NCBI GenBank assembly: GCA_016795385.1 | Contig: JAEUHI010000076.1 | Coordinates: forward strand, 1 to 64,000 | Direction: 5' to 3' | Length of the DNA: 64,000 nucleotides | From: Verrucomicrobiales bacterium | GTDB taxonomy: Bacteria; Verrucomicrobiota; Verrucomicrobiia; Verrucomicrobiales; DEV007 | Part shown: piece by piece, positions 42,899 to 51,644 of the stretch | Numbering within the stretch: position 1 is the stretch's first letter | How the letters are laid out: the number at the start of each line of letters is the position of its first letter | Notes under the pieces: model-generated | What the model saw: only the letters and a program-made list of their open reading frames with translations | Database searches by the model: none | Told to the model about the DNA's origin: nothing | Position numbers and translations under genes: made by a program

Positions 42899-43606
42899 TC
42901 ACGGAATGGGAAAACCCGCGAGCTTCTCGGCAACCTCGCCGGCGCGTTTCTGGCCATCGGCGTCGAGCTGGGAAAGATCGTAGATGAAACGTTTCCCGCT
43001 CTTTTCAAACATGCCTTTGCTATCCTTCACGGCGATGAGGCGGGCATGCATCACCTGACCTTCCTGATTTTTCCACTCCTGCTCGAGCGCCCAAAGCGGC
43101 TTCGCGACGGTGAGCAGCGGAATCTCCTTCACGGCGATGGCGAGGTCGAAAGTGAAGGTGCCGCGCTTGTGTGCGACGATTTCGATGGGAGCCCCTTCCC
43201 CCTGCGGAATCGAGGTGGGCAAATCCTTCACGATGACGAGGCCATTCTCGAGAATCTTGGCGCCATCCTTGTAGCCGATTTCCTTGTGCTCTTCGGGGAT
43301 CTCGACCTGGATGATGACTCCATCGGGTTTCACCTGGAAGACGGTGCCCTTCACCCAATACGCATCATAGAGCGCATGCTCGAAAGCCTCGGGCTTCTTC
43401 GTGCGGGCGGCCGAGACCTGGGCGGGCGTGGCGGAATCCCACGTGAGGGTCACAAAGGCACCCTCTTCGGTCTTGTAGATGAGGCCTTCCCGGCAGACGT
43501 CGACCCACTCGGCGTTGCGGTGGTCGGTGCCGGCGACCTTGATGGTCTCACCCGCCCGAGCGGCAGGAATAGCGGCGAGGAAGAGCAGGAGGAGAATGGC
43601 GCGCAT
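42899..43606 (-). CDS. Secreted protein of unknown function
   Basis: 235 residues. Signal peptide (1-18), then a beta-rich domain (about 20-85) beginning with DHRNAEWVDVCREGLIYKTEEG, like an SH3-type or SHD1-type motif, and a second domain with DGVIIQVEIPEEHKEIGYKDG. It lies after the SH3-like envelope protein on the minus strand and before the pectate lyase, 43 bp away. Not recognised as an enzyme. Confidence 0.75.
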   Translation of the reverse strand: MRAILLLLFLAAIPAARAGETIKVAGTDHRNAEWVDVCREGLIYKTEEGAFVTLTWDSATPAQVSAARTKKPEAFEHALYDAYWVKGTVFQVKPDGVIIQVEIPEEHKEIGYKDGAKILENGLVIVKDLPTSIPQGEGAPIEIVAHKRGTFTFDLAIAVKEIPLLTVAKPLWALEQEWKNQEGQVMHARLIAVKDSKGMFEKSGKRFIYDLSQLDADGQKRAGEVAEKLAGFPIP

Positions 43607-43642
43607 CGATCGAGGAATGGGAACTCTTACGCGGAAAGGCGA

Positions 43643-45187
43643 TCACTGTCCCGTGGCAAATTCGCCTCCGGAGGACACGGCGCCTCCCCCGCCCGAAGCA
43701 GGACGGAGGTTTTTGTTTTGCACGACGCCCTGCGTGCCATCGGAAAGCTGGATCCCCGACCACTGCTCGCCGGGTTTCGTGACCATCACCGACGTACCGG
43801 CGGGGAGGGCGCGGATCTCGGACTGCATCTGATCCGCCCCATAGACCATGAACTGGGAGGTGCTGGAAACAACATAGCTGCCCGCCGAGACACTGCCACC
43901 GCCGGAACCACCCGGCTTAGGCAGGGACGGCATCGAGAGAGTGGGTTTGGGAATGGAGAATCCGCGGGATTTTTCCACGGTCTGCCCCGGAAGCATCACG
44001 TCACCGGTCGAAGAGGGCTCCGCCGCGACGTCGGCGGCCACGTCGGCCACGGTCGCTCCTCCGCTGAGCCTTCCGCCGCGCGGGGCCTGATCGACCGCAC
44101 CCTCGGGGAAAAGGCTGGCATCGATCCCGCCGAGCGGGGTAGCCTCTTTCTTTTTCCCGAAGCCGAAGAACCCGCCACCGCCGCTGCTGCCGCTCGACGT
44201 GGGCACGAGAGATTCGGTTTCCTCATCGGCCGAGCCGCCCAATTTGGAGAAGAGTCCCGGCTTTTTGCGATCGGGCTCCGGAGTGCTGTCGGCGAATGAG
44301 ACGGTGGGAGAAGAAGCCGGAGTGGCATTTCCCGACGCCGCCGTCGTCGCCGGAGCCCGGCCATCGACCAAGGCGGCTCCCGAGATCATCGGCACGACAC
44401 CGGGTCTGGCGGGTGCGGTAGACGCAGGGGCCGGAGCAGGCGCGGAAGAGGAACGAGACGACCCCGCATTGGCAAAGACGGGCTCGCTGTTGTCACTGGG
44501 AGGAGGAGACGAAGAAGGTGCCGCGGCCGTTTCGCCACCACCTCCGCCGCCCCCCATGAAGGGCAAACGCGGAGCCCGGATGGAACTCAAAAAACGCCCT
44601 TCGTCGGGATCATCGTCGCCACCGAAAAGCGAGAAACGCTTTTTCTCACCGCTCGCGGCGGCCCGCGCCGCAGCCTGCTCCTCCTCCGCGATCAGGGAAG
44701 TGATGAAGGCATCGGGGACGTTCCGCTCGACACGAACGCCACCATTTTGCTGCCAGGTGGACATGTCGTTCGCCGTCACTTTCTGCTGCTGAGCCGAGGC
44801 CGATTCGAACTTCAGTCGATTGCGCATCTGCTCCTTGATCGCCTTGTTGGTGCGCGCCGTTTCTAGGGCGATGGCCCGGTTTCTCTCCTCGATCGACTCA
44901 TCCGCGGACCTCGCCAACGAAGCGGCGGCCGCGTCACCCTGCGCGCCTTGGGCCGAGGTGCGGACCTGCATCATCTCCGCCTGGCGCATCGTCACCCCAT
45001 TGGGCAGCCCCGAAGTCATCCCGGCCGCGGCGACGGGATCGACGGGGTAAGCCCCGGCCTCGGGTACTTGGGCCTTCACCGAAAAGGGAGCGGTGACGCC
45101 GCAGACCACCGCGAGAGCGAACCCTCCGGAAAACAATCGTCCGCGGAGAGGAAGGTCTATCGACAAAGGACAATAGCGAGCGGCCAT
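43643..45187 (-). CDS. Large envelope protein with a C-terminal SH3-like domain
   Basis: 514 residues. A signal-like N-terminus (about 1-40), a helical stretch with many Ala and Gln (about 65-190), a long Gly-, Ser- and Pro-rich region (about 210-430), and a C-terminal domain with SSTSQFMVYGADQ and AGTSVMVTKPGEQWSGIQLSDG, a typical bacterial SH3 pattern for wall binding. It is divergent from the TPR gene at 45549. I do not know its function. Confidence 0.78.
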   Translation of the reverse strand: MAARYCPLSIDLPLRGRLFSGGFALAVVCGVTAPFSVKAQVPEAGAYPVDPVAAAGMTSGLPNGVTMRQAEMMQVRTSAQGAQGDAAAASLARSADESIEERNRAIALETARTNKAIKEQMRNRLKFESASAQQQKVTANDMSTWQQNGGVRVERNVPDAFITSLIAEEEQAAARAAASGEKKRFSLFGGDDDPDEGRFLSSIRAPRLPFMGGGGGGGETAAAPSSSPPPSDNSEPVFANAGSSRSSSAPAPAPASTAPARPGVVPMISGAALVDGRAPATTAASGNATPASSPTVSFADSTPEPDRKKPGLFSKLGGSADEETESLVPTSSGSSGGGGFFGFGKKKEATPLGGIDASLFPEGAVDQAPRGGRLSGGATVADVAADVAAEPSSTGDVMLPGQTVEKSRGFSIPKPTLSMPSLPKPGGSGGGSVSAGSYVVSSTSQFMVYGADQMQSEIRALPAGTSVMVTKPGEQWSGIQLSDGTQGVVQNKNLRPASGGGGAVSSGGEFATGQ

Positions 45188-45548
45188 GATGTTCTGGGGG
45201 CAAAACCGGGGGCAACCATTAACCCCTCGGAAAGATCAAGTCCAACACCTGATACAATTTTTTATCGGAAAAAGGTCGATAAATGAAGGGTTTTCTCAAA
45301 ATTTTTAAAATTCTCCGGAACAAAAACGATGCAAATGCCATCCCGCATAACGCATTTGCGTTTACACCTCTTAGAGAATTTGATAGCCTCCCTCTCGTGG
45401 AAGTGGGGAAACACGTGGTGAATCCGGGAAGATCGGATGCCCGGTGCTGCGATCGAGCCCTGCTCGCCGCCCGAAAGTCATCACCGCATCGGCGCGGTGA
45501 CCGGCTCTCGGAAATCTCCAAACACCCCCATTGAGTCCCGAGCCCCCC
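45188..45548. other. AT-rich intergenic region with a hairpin, between divergent genes
   Basis: 361 bp, visibly AT-rich compared with its surroundings. It carries TGCAAATGC (45330-45338) and GCATTTGCG (45352-45360), an imperfect inverted repeat with 13 bp between. It should contain the promoters of the divergent SH3-like and TPR genes. Short open frames to either side are not convincing genes. Confidence 0.55.
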
Positions 45549-46181
45549 ATGAAAACCATTCTCGCCATCCTGCTCACCGTCTCAACCCTCGCCACCTTCA
45601 CGCCGCTCTTGGCACAAACCAGTGCCCAGGCGGTCTACAATCAGGGAGTGGCCTTGTTCAACGAGGAGAAGTATGACGAAGCCCTGATCCTCTTTGAGCA
45701 GGTCCTGAAAGCCAGCCCGAACTTTGTCTATGCCCGCAACTACGCGGCACGCTGCAAGAGTGCGCTGGCGCAGAATCTCGGCCCGAAGAATGATCTCGAA
45801 GGGCGCCTCGCCCGTGTCATCATCCCCGAGATCGCGTTTTCCGACGCTCCCATCGGCGACGTGCTTGATTACCTCGCCTCGCGTTGCCAGGAATTGACCA
45901 ATGGAGAGACGGTGGTGAATTTCATCTACAAGGGCACTCCGGAGCAGCGCAAAGGCACCCTCATCACGCTCTCGCTTCGCAGCGTGCCACTGGCCGAGGC
46001 GATCAAATACGTCGGCGAGTTGGGACGGTCGAAGGTGAAATACGAGCCGCACGCCGTGATCATCGATCCGAATTTCGCCGCCGAGCCCGCTCCCGCCACC
46101 ACGGAAACTGCGGCGCCTGCGCCGGGGTTCGCGGCCCCTTCGCCCACGACCACGCCCACCTCGAAGAGCACCTTCCCGTGA
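45549..46181 (+). CDS. Periplasmic TPR and STN-like protein
   Basis: 210 residues. Signal peptide (1-21), two TPR-like motifs (YNQGVALFNEEKYDEALILFEQVLKA in pieces, 30-60), then a beta-alpha domain beginning LARVIIPEIAFSDAPIGDVLDYLASRCQ that resembles the STN/secretin N-terminal domain, and a Pro- and Ala-rich tail. This combination often supports outer-membrane secretion or transport complexes. ATG at 45549 follows from the leader. Exact role unknown. Confidence 0.75.
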   Translation: MKTILAILLTVSTLATFTPLLAQTSAQAVYNQGVALFNEEKYDEALILFEQVLKASPNFVYARNYAARCKSALAQNLGPKNDLEGRLARVIIPEIAFSDAPIGDVLDYLASRCQELTNGETVVNFIYKGTPEQRKGTLITLSLRSVPLAEAIKYVGELGRSKVKYEPHAVIIDPNFAAEPAPATTETAAPAPGFAAPSPTTTPTSKSTFP

Positions 46182-46224
46182 TCTTTTCCGCCCGCGGGAA
46201 AACGGTTGTTCCTTTGGCTGACTT

Positions 46225-46872
46225 TTGAGCGTTCCCGTCGTCATCATCACCGGTGGAGCCGGAGATCTGGCCACCGCCGTGGCCGCCGCCTTCCGATCCA
46301 ACGGGGCCGAGGTATTTTCGCCCGGGCGACAAGAGCTCGATGTGCGCTCCGTGGATTCGGTCGATCAGTACTTCGCCGGTTTTGATCGCATCGATGTGCT
46401 CGTCAACAATGCCGGGATCACCGGCGACCGCCTTTTCGCCCGACTGGGAGAAACCGACTGGGACGACGTGATCGACACCAACTTGAAGGGTGCCTTTCTC
46501 TGTTCCCGGGCCGCGGCCAAATCCATGATGCGGAAGCACGAAGGTTCCATCATCCAGATCGGCTCCTACTCCGCCCTGCATCCTCCTCTTGGCCAGACCG
46601 CCTACGCCGCCAGCAAAGCCGGACTCATCGGTCTCACCCAGAGCCTGGCCAGAGAACTCGGCCCGCGTCACATCCGCGTCAATTGCGTGCTCCCCGGCTT
46701 TCTCGAAACCCGCATGACCGCCGGCCTCCCCGAGGAGGCGCGCGCCGCCGCCCTCGCGCGCCATGCCCTCGGGCGATTCAACACCGTGGAGGACGCGGCT
46801 CGTTTCATCGCCCTGCTCCCGACTTTTTCGCATCTCTCGGGGCAGGTCTTCCAACTCGATTCCCGTGTGTGA
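46225..46872 (+). CDS. Short-chain dehydrogenase/reductase
   Basis: 215 residues. Cofactor site TGGAGDLA (9-16), NNAG (61-64), catalytic S114, Y127 and K131 (YxxxK). Resembles FabG-type oxoacyl reductases. Start is a TTG at 46225, because no ATG fits the frame; no clear ribosome site is seen. It has no strong neighbour; the tRNA-Ser gene lies 67 bp downstream. Substrate unknown. Confidence 0.9.
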   Translation: MSVPVVIITGGAGDLATAVAAAFRSNGAEVFSPGRQELDVRSVDSVDQYFAGFDRIDVLVNNAGITGDRLFARLGETDWDDVIDTNLKGAFLCSRAAAKSMMRKHEGSIIQIGSYSALHPPLGQTAYAASKAGLIGLTQSLARELGPRHIRVNCVLPGFLETRMTAGLPEEARAAALARHALGRFNTVEDAARFIALLPTFSHLSGQVFQLDSRV

Positions 46873-46939
46873 AGTCGATTGAATGCCCGGGGAATGCGTG
46901 TAAACTGGCAACTCTTCGCCGCATTGGCGACCAGTCTTT

Positions 46940-47024
46940 GGAGGGGTGGTCGAGTGGTTTAAGGCAGCGGTCTTGAAAACCGCCGTAGGGAAACCTACCG
47001 TGGGTTCGAATCCCACCCCCTCCG
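46940..47024 (+). tRNA. tRNA-Ser(TGA)
   Basis: Class II tRNA of 85 bases. Acceptor GGAGGGG pairs with CCCCTCC; anticodon stem-loop CGGTCTTGAAAACCG carries TGA; there is a long variable arm (TAGGGAAACCTA) and a T arm GTGGGTTCGAATCCCAC. Discriminator G, no encoded CCA. The 3' end is repeated three more times in the array that follows. Confidence 0.98.
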
Positions 47025-47454
47025 CTTTTTTCCACCCGCACGGGTGGAAAACCCGAGGGTGGGGTTCGAACTTCAGTTCGATTCGCAGCGAGCGAACGCG
47101 AGCGCAGAAAGACGGAGCAAAGCGTAGTCAATCCCACCCCCTCCGCCATTTTGCCACCCTCGCGGTGGCAAAATTTTCGGGATGGATTCGAACACCGGTT
47201 CGATTCGCAGCGAGCGAACGCGAGCGCAGAAAGACGGAGCAACGCGTAGTCAATCCCACCCCCTCCGCTTTTTTCCACCCGCACGGGTGGAAAACCCGAG
47301 GGTGGGGTTCGAACTTCAGTTCGATTCGCAGCGAGCGAACGCGAGCGTAGAAAGACGGAGCAACGCGTAGTCAATCCCACCCCCTCCGCTTTTGCCACCC
47401 TCGCGGTGGCAAAATTTTCGGGATGGATTCGAACACCGGTTCGATTCGCAGCGA
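47025..47454 (+). repeat. Tandem array derived from the tRNA-Ser 3' end
   Basis: Four units start right after the tRNA: 47025-47145 (121 bp), 47146-47267 (122 bp), 47268-47388 (121 bp) and a cut-off copy 47389-47454. Units 1 and 3 are alike at the front (stem TTTCCACCCG, loop CA, stem CGGGTGGAAA); units 2 and 4 have another front (ATTTTGCCACC, loop CTCGC, GGTGGCAAAAT followed by T). All share a middle with CGCAGCGAGCGAACGCGAGC and each full unit ends with the last 16 bases of the tRNA (47130-47145, 47252-47267, 47373-47388). This is like the tyrT repeats of E. coli, each of which ends in part of the tRNA. A short repeat element cuts unit 4. Confidence 0.9.
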
Positions 47455-47460
47455 AGGTAA

Positions 47461-47482
47461 AGTAGAAGCGGCGTCCCGCCGC
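47461..47482. repeat. Dispersed repeat, single copy
   Basis: The 20 bases at 47462-47481 (GTAGAAGCGGCGTCCCGCCG) are the same as those at 17552-17571. Here only one arm is present, and it stands at the end of the tRNA-Ser array, where unit 4 breaks off. A dispersed element that landed in the array is likely. Confidence 0.8.
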
Positions 47483-47498
47483 TTTCTCCCTTGTCAGA

Positions 47499-48044
47499 TC
47501 AAGTCGGCTGCTCGCCGCGGGCCATCACGACCTTGCCGGTGCGGACGGTCTCGATGATCTCGTAGTTGTTCAAGAGACGCACCGAGGCGTCGACCTTGTC
47601 ACTCGCACCTTCGATGCGGATGATCATGGACGACTCCGAGAAGTCGACCGTCTTGCCGCCGAAATGCTCCACGATCTGCAGGATCTCGGTCCGGCGCTCG
47701 GCGTTCTCCGTCTTGATCTTGATGAGCGCCAATTCGCGCACGACGGCGTCTTCCGGTGTGTGCTCATAGCAATGAATCACGTCGATGAGCTTGTCACACT
47801 GCAGGATGATCTGGGTCAGGCCGGCGGGATCGCCGCTGATGCCGAGCGTCAGCCTCGAGAACCGCGGATCGCGGCCCTGCGAAACGACGAGCGAATCGAT
47901 GTTGTAGGCGCGGCGCGCGAAGATCTGGCAGATGCGCATCAGCACACCCGGCTTGTTGTTCACATACATGCTCAGCGTGTGTCCTCCGATGATGTCGGGA
48001 CGCGGCTTGGGCTTTTTGTCGGCGGTCGTGATCGTGCGAGCCAT
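47499..48044 (-). CDS. ilvN: Acetolactate synthase small (regulatory) subunit
   Basis: 181 residues with an N-terminal ACT domain (HTLSMYVNNKPGVLMRICQIF, then YNIDSLVVSQG) and the C-terminal domain of the IlvH/IlvN type (RELALIKIKT, then FGGKTVDFSE, then GASDKVDASVRLL). It binds valine and controls the large subunit, which is encoded 144 bp upstream on the same strand. ATG at 48044 is preferred over the longer frame. Confidence 0.95.
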   Translation of the reverse strand: MARTITTADKKPKPRPDIIGGHTLSMYVNNKPGVLMRICQIFARRAYNIDSLVVSQGRDPRFSRLTLGISGDPAGLTQIILQCDKLIDVIHCYEHTPEDAVVRELALIKIKTENAERRTEILQIVEHFGGKTVDFSESSMIIRIEGASDKVDASVRLLNNYEIIETVRTGKVVMARGEQPT

Positions 48045-48054
48045 GGGAAAGAAA

Positions 48055-48165
48055 AGAGTAAAAGGTGGGAAAGTAAAAAGTAAAAGGTAGCTTGGCGGAC
48101 TGTAAACCTTGGGCAATCAGCGGAGAGGAAAAAACTTTTTACCTTTTACCTTCCCACTTTTTACC
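48055..48165. promoter_or_regulatory. Long imperfect inverted repeat between ilvB and ilvN
   Basis: The arm at 48055-48089 (rich in GTAAAAGG and AAAAAGTA) and that at 48133-48165 (TTTTTACCTTTTACC, then TTCCCACTTTTTACC) can pair in most positions over about 33 bases. It lies in the 144-bp gap between the two subunit genes. A second, shorter inverted repeat (GGTTCCACTTG, 48166-48176, with CAGGTGGAACC, 48190-48200) overlaps the ilvB stop. The pair may tune the ratio of subunits or end part of the ilvB message. Confidence 0.45.
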
Positions 48166-48188
48166 GGTTCCACTTGCCGGCTTTGCCG

Positions 48189-49925
48189 TCAGGTGGAACC
48201 CACGGGCTTCTCCATCTTGTATTTGGGCGGTTCGATGAGCATGTCCTCGAGGGCCGCTCCGGCCGGGATCATCGGGAAGACGTTGTCCGTCTTGATGCAC
48301 TCGGCATTGATGAGCACCGGACCATCGTTGTAGTCGAGGGCTTCCTGGAGCTTCTTGCGCACATCGGCGGGACGCTTGATGTTGATACCCTTCGCGCCGT
48401 AGGCTTCAGCGAGCATCACGAAATCGGGGTTGCCGACGAGGTCCACGCCGCTCTCACGGTTGTCGAAGAAGAGTTCCTGCCACTGGCGCACCATGCCGAG
48501 GTAGTGGTTGTTCAGCACGAGGATCTTGATGGGCAGCTTGTGGATCACCGCGGTGGCGAGTTCACACAGCGTCATCTGGAAACCTCCGTCGCCGGCCACT
48601 GCGATGACGGTCTGGTCCGGACAGGCGAACTGCGCGCCGATGGCGGCGGGGAATCCGAAGCCCATCGTGCCGGCGCCACCCGAGCTGATCCACTTGAAGG
48701 AGGCGTCGTTCGTGTAGAACTGCGCCGCCCACATCTGATGCTGGCCCACGTCGGTGGTGATGATGGCGTCCCCGTTGGTCAGTTCGTGGATCTCGTCGAG
48801 GACCTGCTGCATGCGCAGACCTCCCTGCTTCTTGTAGGAAAGCGGATACTTCTTGCGGTAGCCGTCGAGGTGATCGTTCCACTCCTTGTGTTTCGCCTTC
48901 TCGAGGAGGGGAAGCAGCTGCTTCAGCGCGGTCTTGGCGTCACCGATGATCTCGACATCCGTCTGGATCATCTTGCTCATCTCCGCGGCATCGATGTCGA
49001 TGTGGATGATCTTCGCCTGGGCCGCGAACTTGTGGGCCTGGCCGATGATGCGGTCGTCGAAACGGGATCCCACGTTCAGGAGCAGGTCGCATTCGCAGAC
49101 CGCCTTGTTCGCATACGCCGTGCCGTGCATGCCGAGCATGCCGAGCGAAAGCGGATGCGACTCGGGGAAAACTCCCTTGCCAAGCAGGGTGGACGTCACC
49201 GGCGCATCGATCTTCACCGACAATTCCATCAATTCGCGCTCGGCGCCGGAGAGCATCGCCCCGTGACCGGCGAGGATGAGCGGTTTCTTCGCCAGATTGA
49301 TGAGGCGGGCGGCCTCCTCGATCGAGGCGCTCTCAATGTCGAAGCCCTTCTCGGGTTTGTAGCCGGGCAGATCGATCTCGGCATCGAGATCACCGGTGAA
49401 GGGCGATTGGCTCACGTTTTTCGGCACATCGATCAACACCGGGCCGGGGCGTCCCGTCGTGGCAATGTGATAGGCTTCGCGGGCGATGCGGGGAAGGTCG
49501 TTCGTTTCGCGCACGAGGTAGTTGTGCTTCACCACGGGAATGGTGATGCCGAAGATGTCGGCCTCCTGGAAGGCGTCCTTGCCCAGCATCCAGGTCACCT
49601 GCTGCCCGGTCACGATGATCATGGGCACCGAATCCATCTGGGCGGTCATGATCCCGGTAAGGGTGTTGCCGGCACCGGGACCCGAGGTGACGAGCACCAC
49701 GGCGGGTTTGCCGGTGGCGCGGGCGTAGCCGTCGGCCATGTGGGTGGCTCCCTGCTCGTGGCGGGTAAGGACGAACTTCATGTTCGACTTCACCGTTTCG
49801 AGCGCGTCGAAGATCGGGAGGGCGGCGCCCCCGGAATAACCGAAGACATATTCGATGCCGAGGGCATCGAGGGTCATCACGAGAGCCTGTGCTCCGTCGA
49901 GTTCTTGTTGTTTTTTGGAGGCCAT
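48189..49925 (-). CDS. ilvB: Acetolactate synthase large (catalytic) subunit
   Basis: 578 residues, full length. Thiamine diphosphate enzyme that makes acetolactate for valine, leucine and isoleucine synthesis. YSGGAALPIFDAL and HEQGATHMADGYARATGKP hold the catalytic glutamate near the start; GDGGFQMTLCELATAVIHKLP near the end binds the cofactor; the middle FAD-binding domain is present. ATG at 49925 fits the family. It precedes ilvN. Confidence 0.97.
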   Translation of the reverse strand: MASKKQQELDGAQALVMTLDALGIEYVFGYSGGAALPIFDALETVKSNMKFVLTRHEQGATHMADGYARATGKPAVVLVTSGPGAGNTLTGIMTAQMDSVPMIIVTGQQVTWMLGKDAFQEADIFGITIPVVKHNYLVRETNDLPRIAREAYHIATTGRPGPVLIDVPKNVSQSPFTGDLDAEIDLPGYKPEKGFDIESASIEEAARLINLAKKPLILAGHGAMLSGAERELMELSVKIDAPVTSTLLGKGVFPESHPLSLGMLGMHGTAYANKAVCECDLLLNVGSRFDDRIIGQAHKFAAQAKIIHIDIDAAEMSKMIQTDVEIIGDAKTALKQLLPLLEKAKHKEWNDHLDGYRKKYPLSYKKQGGLRMQQVLDEIHELTNGDAIITTDVGQHQMWAAQFYTNDASFKWISSGGAGTMGFGFPAAIGAQFACPDQTVIAVAGDGGFQMTLCELATAVIHKLPIKILVLNNHYLGMVRQWQELFFDNRESGVDLVGNPDFVMLAEAYGAKGINIKRPADVRKKLQEALDYNDGPVLINAECIKTDNVFPMIPAGAALEDMLIEPPKYKMEKPVGST

Positions 49926-50102
49926 TTCGGAAAAAGGGGCAAATTTCGTCGAAACGTCACTCCATTTCGGCGGATCGCAATCAAAATTCACCCCATTTAC
50001 TCAGAATTCGCCACTTTTCGGAAGCCGATCGACAGAAAACCGGGCAACTTTGGCCAAAATTCGACATTTTTGAAGTGAGCCTGCCGCAAAAATTGCCATT
50101 TT

Positions 50103-50672
50103 TCAGGCAACTCTCCCCTTCTCCACTTTGGCAACGAGGGCAAACACGCCCGCCGCCATCGCGACCAGAGCGACATACCAGAGCCACTCCGGCAAGCCGA
50201 TGAGCTCGGGCAGTCGCACTTTCCCGAGATCCGCGACCGGCAGGATCTTTGCGGCGCCCCAGTCGTAGGTGAAGGCATAGAGCATCCCGCCCACGAGCAT
50301 GCCGACAAATCCTGCCAAGGCGTCGAGCTTGCCCGCGCCGATCGCGGCGACCCCGGTGCCGGGGCAGTAGCCGTAAATGACCATGCCGATCCCGAAGAGG
50401 ACCGCGCCGAGGATCACCGCCAGCATCGTGGCGGGTTTGATATGGAAGTTGGCGAGTTCCTGTCCATGGAGGATGAAAACGCCGACACCGCCGACGACGA
50501 TGGCGGTGAACATCACCTTCAGCACCGTGAAATCGCGGAAAAGGAATTGTTTCACGATCACATCGTATTCGGTGACGCCCCCGCGATGCAGGAGGAAACC
50601 GAAGACCACACCAAAGAGAAGGCCGGCCCAGAGCAGACTCGTACCGGAGAGAAAAGCGAGGATGGGTTGCAT
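50103..50672 (-). CDS. Half-size YeeE/YedE sulfur transporter, second half
   Basis: 189 residues with about five membrane segments and the cysteine motif GYCPGTGVAA (near 103-112) that ferries thiosulfate in YeeE-like channels. Split YeeE proteins encoded as two neighbouring genes are known (PmpA/PmpB type). The partner gene is 19 bp upstream. The pair should form one channel. C-terminus has an additional hydrophobic segment. Confidence 0.88.
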   Translation of the reverse strand: MQPILAFLSGTSLLWAGLLFGVVFGFLLHRGGVTEYDVIVKQFLFRDFTVLKVMFTAIVVGGVGVFILHGQELANFHIKPATMLAVILGAVLFGIGMVIYGYCPGTGVAAIGAGKLDALAGFVGMLVGGMLYAFTYDWGAAKILPVADLGKVRLPELIGLPEWLWYVALVAMAAGVFALVAKVEKGRVA

Positions 50673-50691
50673 GTCAGGATCGGGTATGGGT

Positions 50692-51210
50692 TCAGGCGTG
50701 ACGGCGGCGGAAGAGGACGAAGGCGGTGACGATGCCCGAGGCGAACATCACGAGGAAGAAGGTCCAGCTGCTGACCGCGAGTTGGAGCGACCCGCTGATG
50801 CCGTGACCGCTCGTGCAGCCGTCGGCGAGGCGGGCCCCGTAGAGGATCACGATCCCGCCGACAAAGGCCGCCACCATGCGCTTTGCCACCGAAGGTCCGA
50901 ACCGCTCGCGCCACACCCCGGGGACCGTGGTGATCTTGAAGCTGCCACTGATCAAGGCGCTGAGGAGCGCACCGAGAAATGATCCGACGACAAAGAGGCT
51001 CCCATAGTCCCATGTCGGCACGGCCTTCTTCGCCCAGTAGGTGTTGGCGGCGACACCCTCACCCCCGAGGAAGGGCAAAGCGCAGGCTCCCGAGGCCTGG
51101 GCAATGCCGGTGGACATGCCGATGGGCTTGTCGGCGATGGAAAAAGTGAGGATGCTCAGCACGCCGATGAGCGCGCCGACGAGGTAGGGGTTCCAGCGGG
51201 GGTTTTTCAT
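50692..51210 (-). CDS. Half-size YeeE/YedE sulfur transporter, first half
   Basis: 172 residues with about four membrane segments and the second conserved cysteine motif ADGCTSGHGISG (near 127-138). With the gene downstream it makes up the full YeeE/YedE fold. It is 8 bp after the rhodanese gene, in a five-gene minus operon of sulfur character. Probably moves thiosulfate or a related sulfur species across the inner membrane. Confidence 0.88.
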   Translation of the reverse strand: MKNPRWNPYLVGALIGVLSILTFSIADKPIGMSTGIAQASGACALPFLGGEGVAANTYWAKKAVPTWDYGSLFVVGSFLGALLSALISGSFKITTVPGVWRERFGPSVAKRMVAAFVGGIVILYGARLADGCTSGHGISGSLQLAVSSWTFFLVMFASGIVTAFVLFRRRHA

Positions 51211-51218
51211 GGCGGAAA

Positions 51219-51644
51219 TCAGGAGGTTTTGTCAGGCTTCCACGACATGTAGCCGCGGTGCAGGTGTTGGATGTTTTCGAAACCCATCGTTTTGAGCTTC
51301 TCCACCGCCTTGCGGCTGCGGAAGCCACCGGCGCAATAGACAAGCACGGGGCGCGAACGGTCGAGCACTCCGACTTTCTCTTCGAAGGCGGCATCGCCGA
51401 GCGAGACATTCACCGCGCCCGGCAGCGCGCCACCGGCGTGTTCACCCTCCGAGCGCACGTCGAGCACCTGCGTTTCGGGATGTTCGCGGAGATAACGGGC
51501 CGCTTCGCCCCCGTTCAGATTCACGCAGACCTTGCCCTCCCGGGAAACGAACAGCTTGCGATCCCAGCTTCCTTCAAAGGCATACCAGGCCACCACGATG
51601 ACCACGAGGACGAGTCCGGCAAAGAGATAAGGGGTCCAATTCAT
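51219..51644 (-). CDS. Membrane-anchored rhodanese
   Basis: 141 residues. One N-terminal membrane segment (about 6-22) and a rhodanese domain with LDVRSEGEHAGGALPGAVNV and the active cysteine in YCAGGFRS. It carries persulfide sulfur. The start overlaps the RND stop by 4 bp, so it is translationally coupled to the pump. It stands between the pump and the two YeeE halves. Confidence 0.9.
   Translation of the reverse strand: MNWTPYLFAGLVLVVIVVAWYAFEGSWDRKLFVSREGKVCVNLNGGEAARYLREHPETQVLDVRSEGEHAGGALPGAVNVSLGDAAFEEKVGVLDRSRPVLVYCAGGFRSRKAVEKLKTMGFENIQHLHRGYMSWKPDKTS

Noticed and set aside
46805..47398. Minus-strand frame through the tRNA-Ser repeats
   Set aside because: It is open only because the unit lengths keep frames open by chance; it reads through a tRNA and repeats the same peptide.
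47025..47454. CRISPR array
   Set aside because: Units are ~121 bp and near-identical throughout with no unique spacers, and each ends in tRNA sequence. No cas gene is in the window.
48109..48333. Plus-strand gene over the ilvB end
   Set aside because: Falls in the inverted-repeat region and opposite ilvB; no protein-like pattern.
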